In this document: in pieces, positions 62,218 to 64,000 of the stretch
How positions within the stretch are numbered: the stretch's first letter is position 1
Layout of the letters: every line of letters starts with the position of its first letter
From: an uncultured Bacteroidales bacterium
GTDB lineage: Bacteria; Bacteroidota; Bacteroidia; Bacteroidales; UBA932
DNA length: 64,000 nucleotides
Direction of reading: 5' to 3'
Assembly: GCA_944326305.1 (NCBI GenBank)
Contig: CALVDL010000001.1
Span: forward strand, 186,001 to 250,000
The notes under the pieces: generated by a model
Seen by the model: only the letters and a program-made list of their open reading frames with translations
Database searches by the model: none
What the model was told of the DNA's origin: nothing
Translations under genes and position numbers: made by a program

Positions 62218-63276
62218 ATGATAAGAGTACTTATGTGTGCCTCCTCTTTGAAAGTAAAAGGAGGAATGGTATCGGTTGTTAAAAATTATTTGGGGTATTC
62301 TGATTGGGGAGATGTGGAAATCACATACATCCCGACTCATATTGAGAGCAATAAATATGTATTAATTGCTTATTTTGTTATTGCGTATATACGTATTCTT
62401 TGGCTAGTATTTACAAAGAAGGTAGATATTGCTCATCTTCATGTGGCAGAGCGTGGCAGTTTTTATCGTAAAGCTTTTATTTTGCAGACGTTGAAACGTC
62501 ATGGCATAAAAGTTATATTACATCATCATGGGGCTGAATTTGATAAGTTCTATAATGGACTTTCAGAAAAAAGGCGGCAATATGTGAATGAGATACTGAA
62601 AATGGCCGATTTGAATATTGTGTTGAGTCAACGTCTTGTCCCAATGATTAAGCAAAAGTCTCCTGACGCAAAAGTGGAAATTTTATATAACGCTGTGGAT
62701 ATTCCTGTCTCTAATCCATATAACGAGAGTGCCAGAAATGTACTTTTCCTTGGTAGGCTTGGAAAAAGAAAGGGTACATATGATTTGCTGACCGCAATCA
62801 AAAAGATTGATGATAATTTACCGAAAGATGTGAGATTCTACTTATGTGGTGATGGTGAAGTAGAAGATGTGAAAAAGGAAGTAGAAGCCTTGGGGATTGA
62901 ACATCGGATAGCACATATCGGATGGACAGATGGACCGAAGAAAGCGTTTTTCATGACACAATGTATGATAAACGTTTTACCATCATATAACGAAGGTTTG
63001 CCAATGACTATACTTGAAACTATGGCACACGGAATACCAAATATCAGCACGTCTATTGCTTCAATCCCGGAGGTATTGCATGATGGCGAAAACGGGTTCT
63101 TGATTGAGCCGGGTGATGTGGATGCACTTTGTAGTCGGTTGTTGAAACTTGTTTTTGATGACGATTTACGAAAAAAGTTCAGTGTGGTGTCTTATAATTT
63201 GGTAAAAAAATCGTTCTCTTTACAGGTGCATATAAATAAGCTTAAAGAAATGTATAAAATACTGTTAGCGCACTAA
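62218..63276 (+). CDS. glycosyltransferase family 4
   Basis: 352 residues. GT-B fold: KVKGGMVSVVKNYL near the N-terminus, VLFLGRLGKRKGTYDLLTAI and EGLPMTILETMAHGIPNISTSIASIPEVL (E-x7-E donor site, about 258-286) are typical. No membrane segment. Donor and acceptor unknown. It lies 15 bp after the pyruvyl transferase gene. Confidence 0.93.
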   Translation: MIRVLMCASSLKVKGGMVSVVKNYLGYSDWGDVEITYIPTHIESNKYVLIAYFVIAYIRILWLVFTKKVDIAHLHVAERGSFYRKAFILQTLKRHGIKVILHHHGAEFDKFYNGLSEKRRQYVNEILKMADLNIVLSQRLVPMIKQKSPDAKVEILYNAVDIPVSNPYNESARNVLFLGRLGKRKGTYDLLTAIKKIDDNLPKDVRFYLCGDGEVEDVKKEVEALGIEHRIAHIGWTDGPKKAFFMTQCMINVLPSYNEGLPMTILETMAHGIPNISTSIASIPEVLHDGENGFLIEPGDVDALCSRLLKLVFDDDLRKKFSVVSYNLVKKSFSLQVHINKLKEMYKILLAH

Positions 63277-63295
63277 ATTCTAATATGCATATCAT

Positions 63296-64000
63296 ATGAT
63301 TTATCCAATGAATAAAATACGTATTTTAAATATTGATATACTGTCAACAACAAAGACTGAATTATTGACTCTATTAAATAAAGGAGTTCTTGTCACACCT
63401 AACGTAGATCATCTTGTCAAGTTGCAGAAAGATAAGGAATTCTATGAGGTGTATCGGAAAGCCGATTGGGTAGTATGCGACAGTAACATTGTCTGCCGTG
63501 CATCAAAGCTGTTGAAAGAGCCGTTGCCGGAGGCTATACCCGGCTCAAGTTTCTTTACAGAATATTATATGTATCATAAAGATGATCCGGCTTGCCGGAT
63601 TTTTTTGTTGGGTGCGGCTGAAGGTATTGCAGAAAAGGCAATGCGGAATATAAACAGTAAGGTCGGGAGGGATATAGTTGTAGGAGCTCATTCTCCATCT
63701 TTTGGTTTTGAAAAGAATGAATCTGAATGTAAGGATCTGGTGAGCATGGTGAATGAAAGTGGCGCTACTGTTTTGCTCGTTGGAGTTGGTGCTCCGAAAC
63801 AGGAAAAATGGATTATGAAGTATAAAGATTTTATGCCAGGTATAAACCTTTTTATGGCATTGGGTGCGACAATAGATTTTGAAGCAGGTACTTTGAAAAG
63901 GGCGCCTGAGACATGGCGGAAACTGGGATTAGAATGGTTATATAGATTTATTAAAGAGCCCAAAAGATTATTTAAACGCTATTTTATAGCAATACTTAGT
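63296..64000 (+). CDS. WecG/TagA/CpsF-family glycosyltransferase (GT26), 3' end cut by window
   Basis: 235 codons visible. TPNVDHLVKLQKDKEFYEVYRKADWVVCDS, LGAAEGIAEKAMRNI and VGVGAPKQEKWI are the GT26 signature; members transfer ManNAcA-type or similar sugars to lipid-linked intermediates. The frame is open at 64000. Start at 63296 or at the downstream in-frame ATG 63308 (NKIRILNID); the latter fits family N-termini better. Confidence 0.9.
   Translation, partial: MIYPMNKIRILNIDILSTTKTELLTLLNKGVLVTPNVDHLVKLQKDKEFYEVYRKADWVVCDSNIVCRASKLLKEPLPEAIPGSSFFTEYYMYHKDDPACRIFLLGAAEGIAEKAMRNINSKVGRDIVVGAHSPSFGFEKNESECKDLVSMVNESGATVLLVGVGAPKQEKWIMKYKDFMPGINLFMALGATIDFEAGTLKRAPETWRKLGLEWLYRFIKEPKRLFKRYFIAILS

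Overview
This is a 64 kb chromosomal segment of a Bacteroidales bacterium (phylum Bacteroidota). Four things point there: repeated matches to the Bacteroides-type promoter (TTTG, about 19-21 bp, TAnnTTTG), a UpxY-type antiterminator in a capsule locus, many Sec lipoproteins with Bacteroidota-style sequences after the lipid cysteine, and families typical of the phylum (DUF4831, type B L31, fimbrillin-like proteins). The backbone is GC-rich for the phylum, which fits Alistipes-like or Cryptobacteroides-like lineages better than Bacteroides. No 16S gene is present, so genus is not claimed.

Layout. (1) 1-7.7 kb, minus strand: four tandem paralogous fimbrillin-like surface lipoproteins, the last cut by the window edge. 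(2) 7.8-12.9 kb: RluA-type pseudouridine synthase, a GH109-like lipoprotein, a CYTH protein, nadD, gmk and fba. (3) 13-19 kb, minus strand: an operon of a cytoplasmic Gfo/Idh/MocA dehydrogenase, tatA, a Tat-exported Gfo/Idh/MocA dehydrogenase, a DUF1080 lipoprotein and a TIM-barrel lipoprotein, followed by tatC. The composition matches the redox (3-keto) route of glycoside cleavage, with the Tat exporter built into the locus. (4) 19-31 kb: FKBP isomerase, Nudix hydrolase, POT peptide transporter, DUF4831 protein, PepD, L31, an M16 protease, a carboxypeptidase-regulatory-like protein and pckA. (5) 31-44.5 kb: recQ, an MBL hydrolase, mtaB, folB, an RsmI-like methyltransferase, tamB, tsaD and an FAD-dependent oxidoreductase. 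(6) 44.5-64 kb, plus strand: SRP RNA, the dTDP-rhamnose genes rfbACDB, then a capsule/exopolysaccharide locus that runs off the right edge.

The capsule locus has two halves. Up to about 52.1 kb the genes are GC-rich like the backbone: rfb genes, initiating glycosyl-phosphotransferase, upxY and a UDP-glucose-dehydrogenase-type enzyme. From 52.2 kb they are visibly AT-rich: flippase, two FrhB-like iron-sulfur proteins, two polysaccharide pyruvyl transferases, GT2, Wzy-like polymerase, GH26-like hydrolase, GT4 and a partial WecG/TagA transferase. That suggests an exchangeable, horizontally acquired module. The first FrhB gene is split at a run of eight Gs, where loss of one G restores the full frame.

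Intergenic DNA carries at least three repeat families: a 20-base TTAACGTCAG... element, a roughly 140-bp GC-rich block in two copies, and REP-like GTCATCCCGAGC repeats, two of which bracket the UDP-glucose-dehydrogenase-type gene. No tRNA, rRNA, transposase or CRISPR array was seen.
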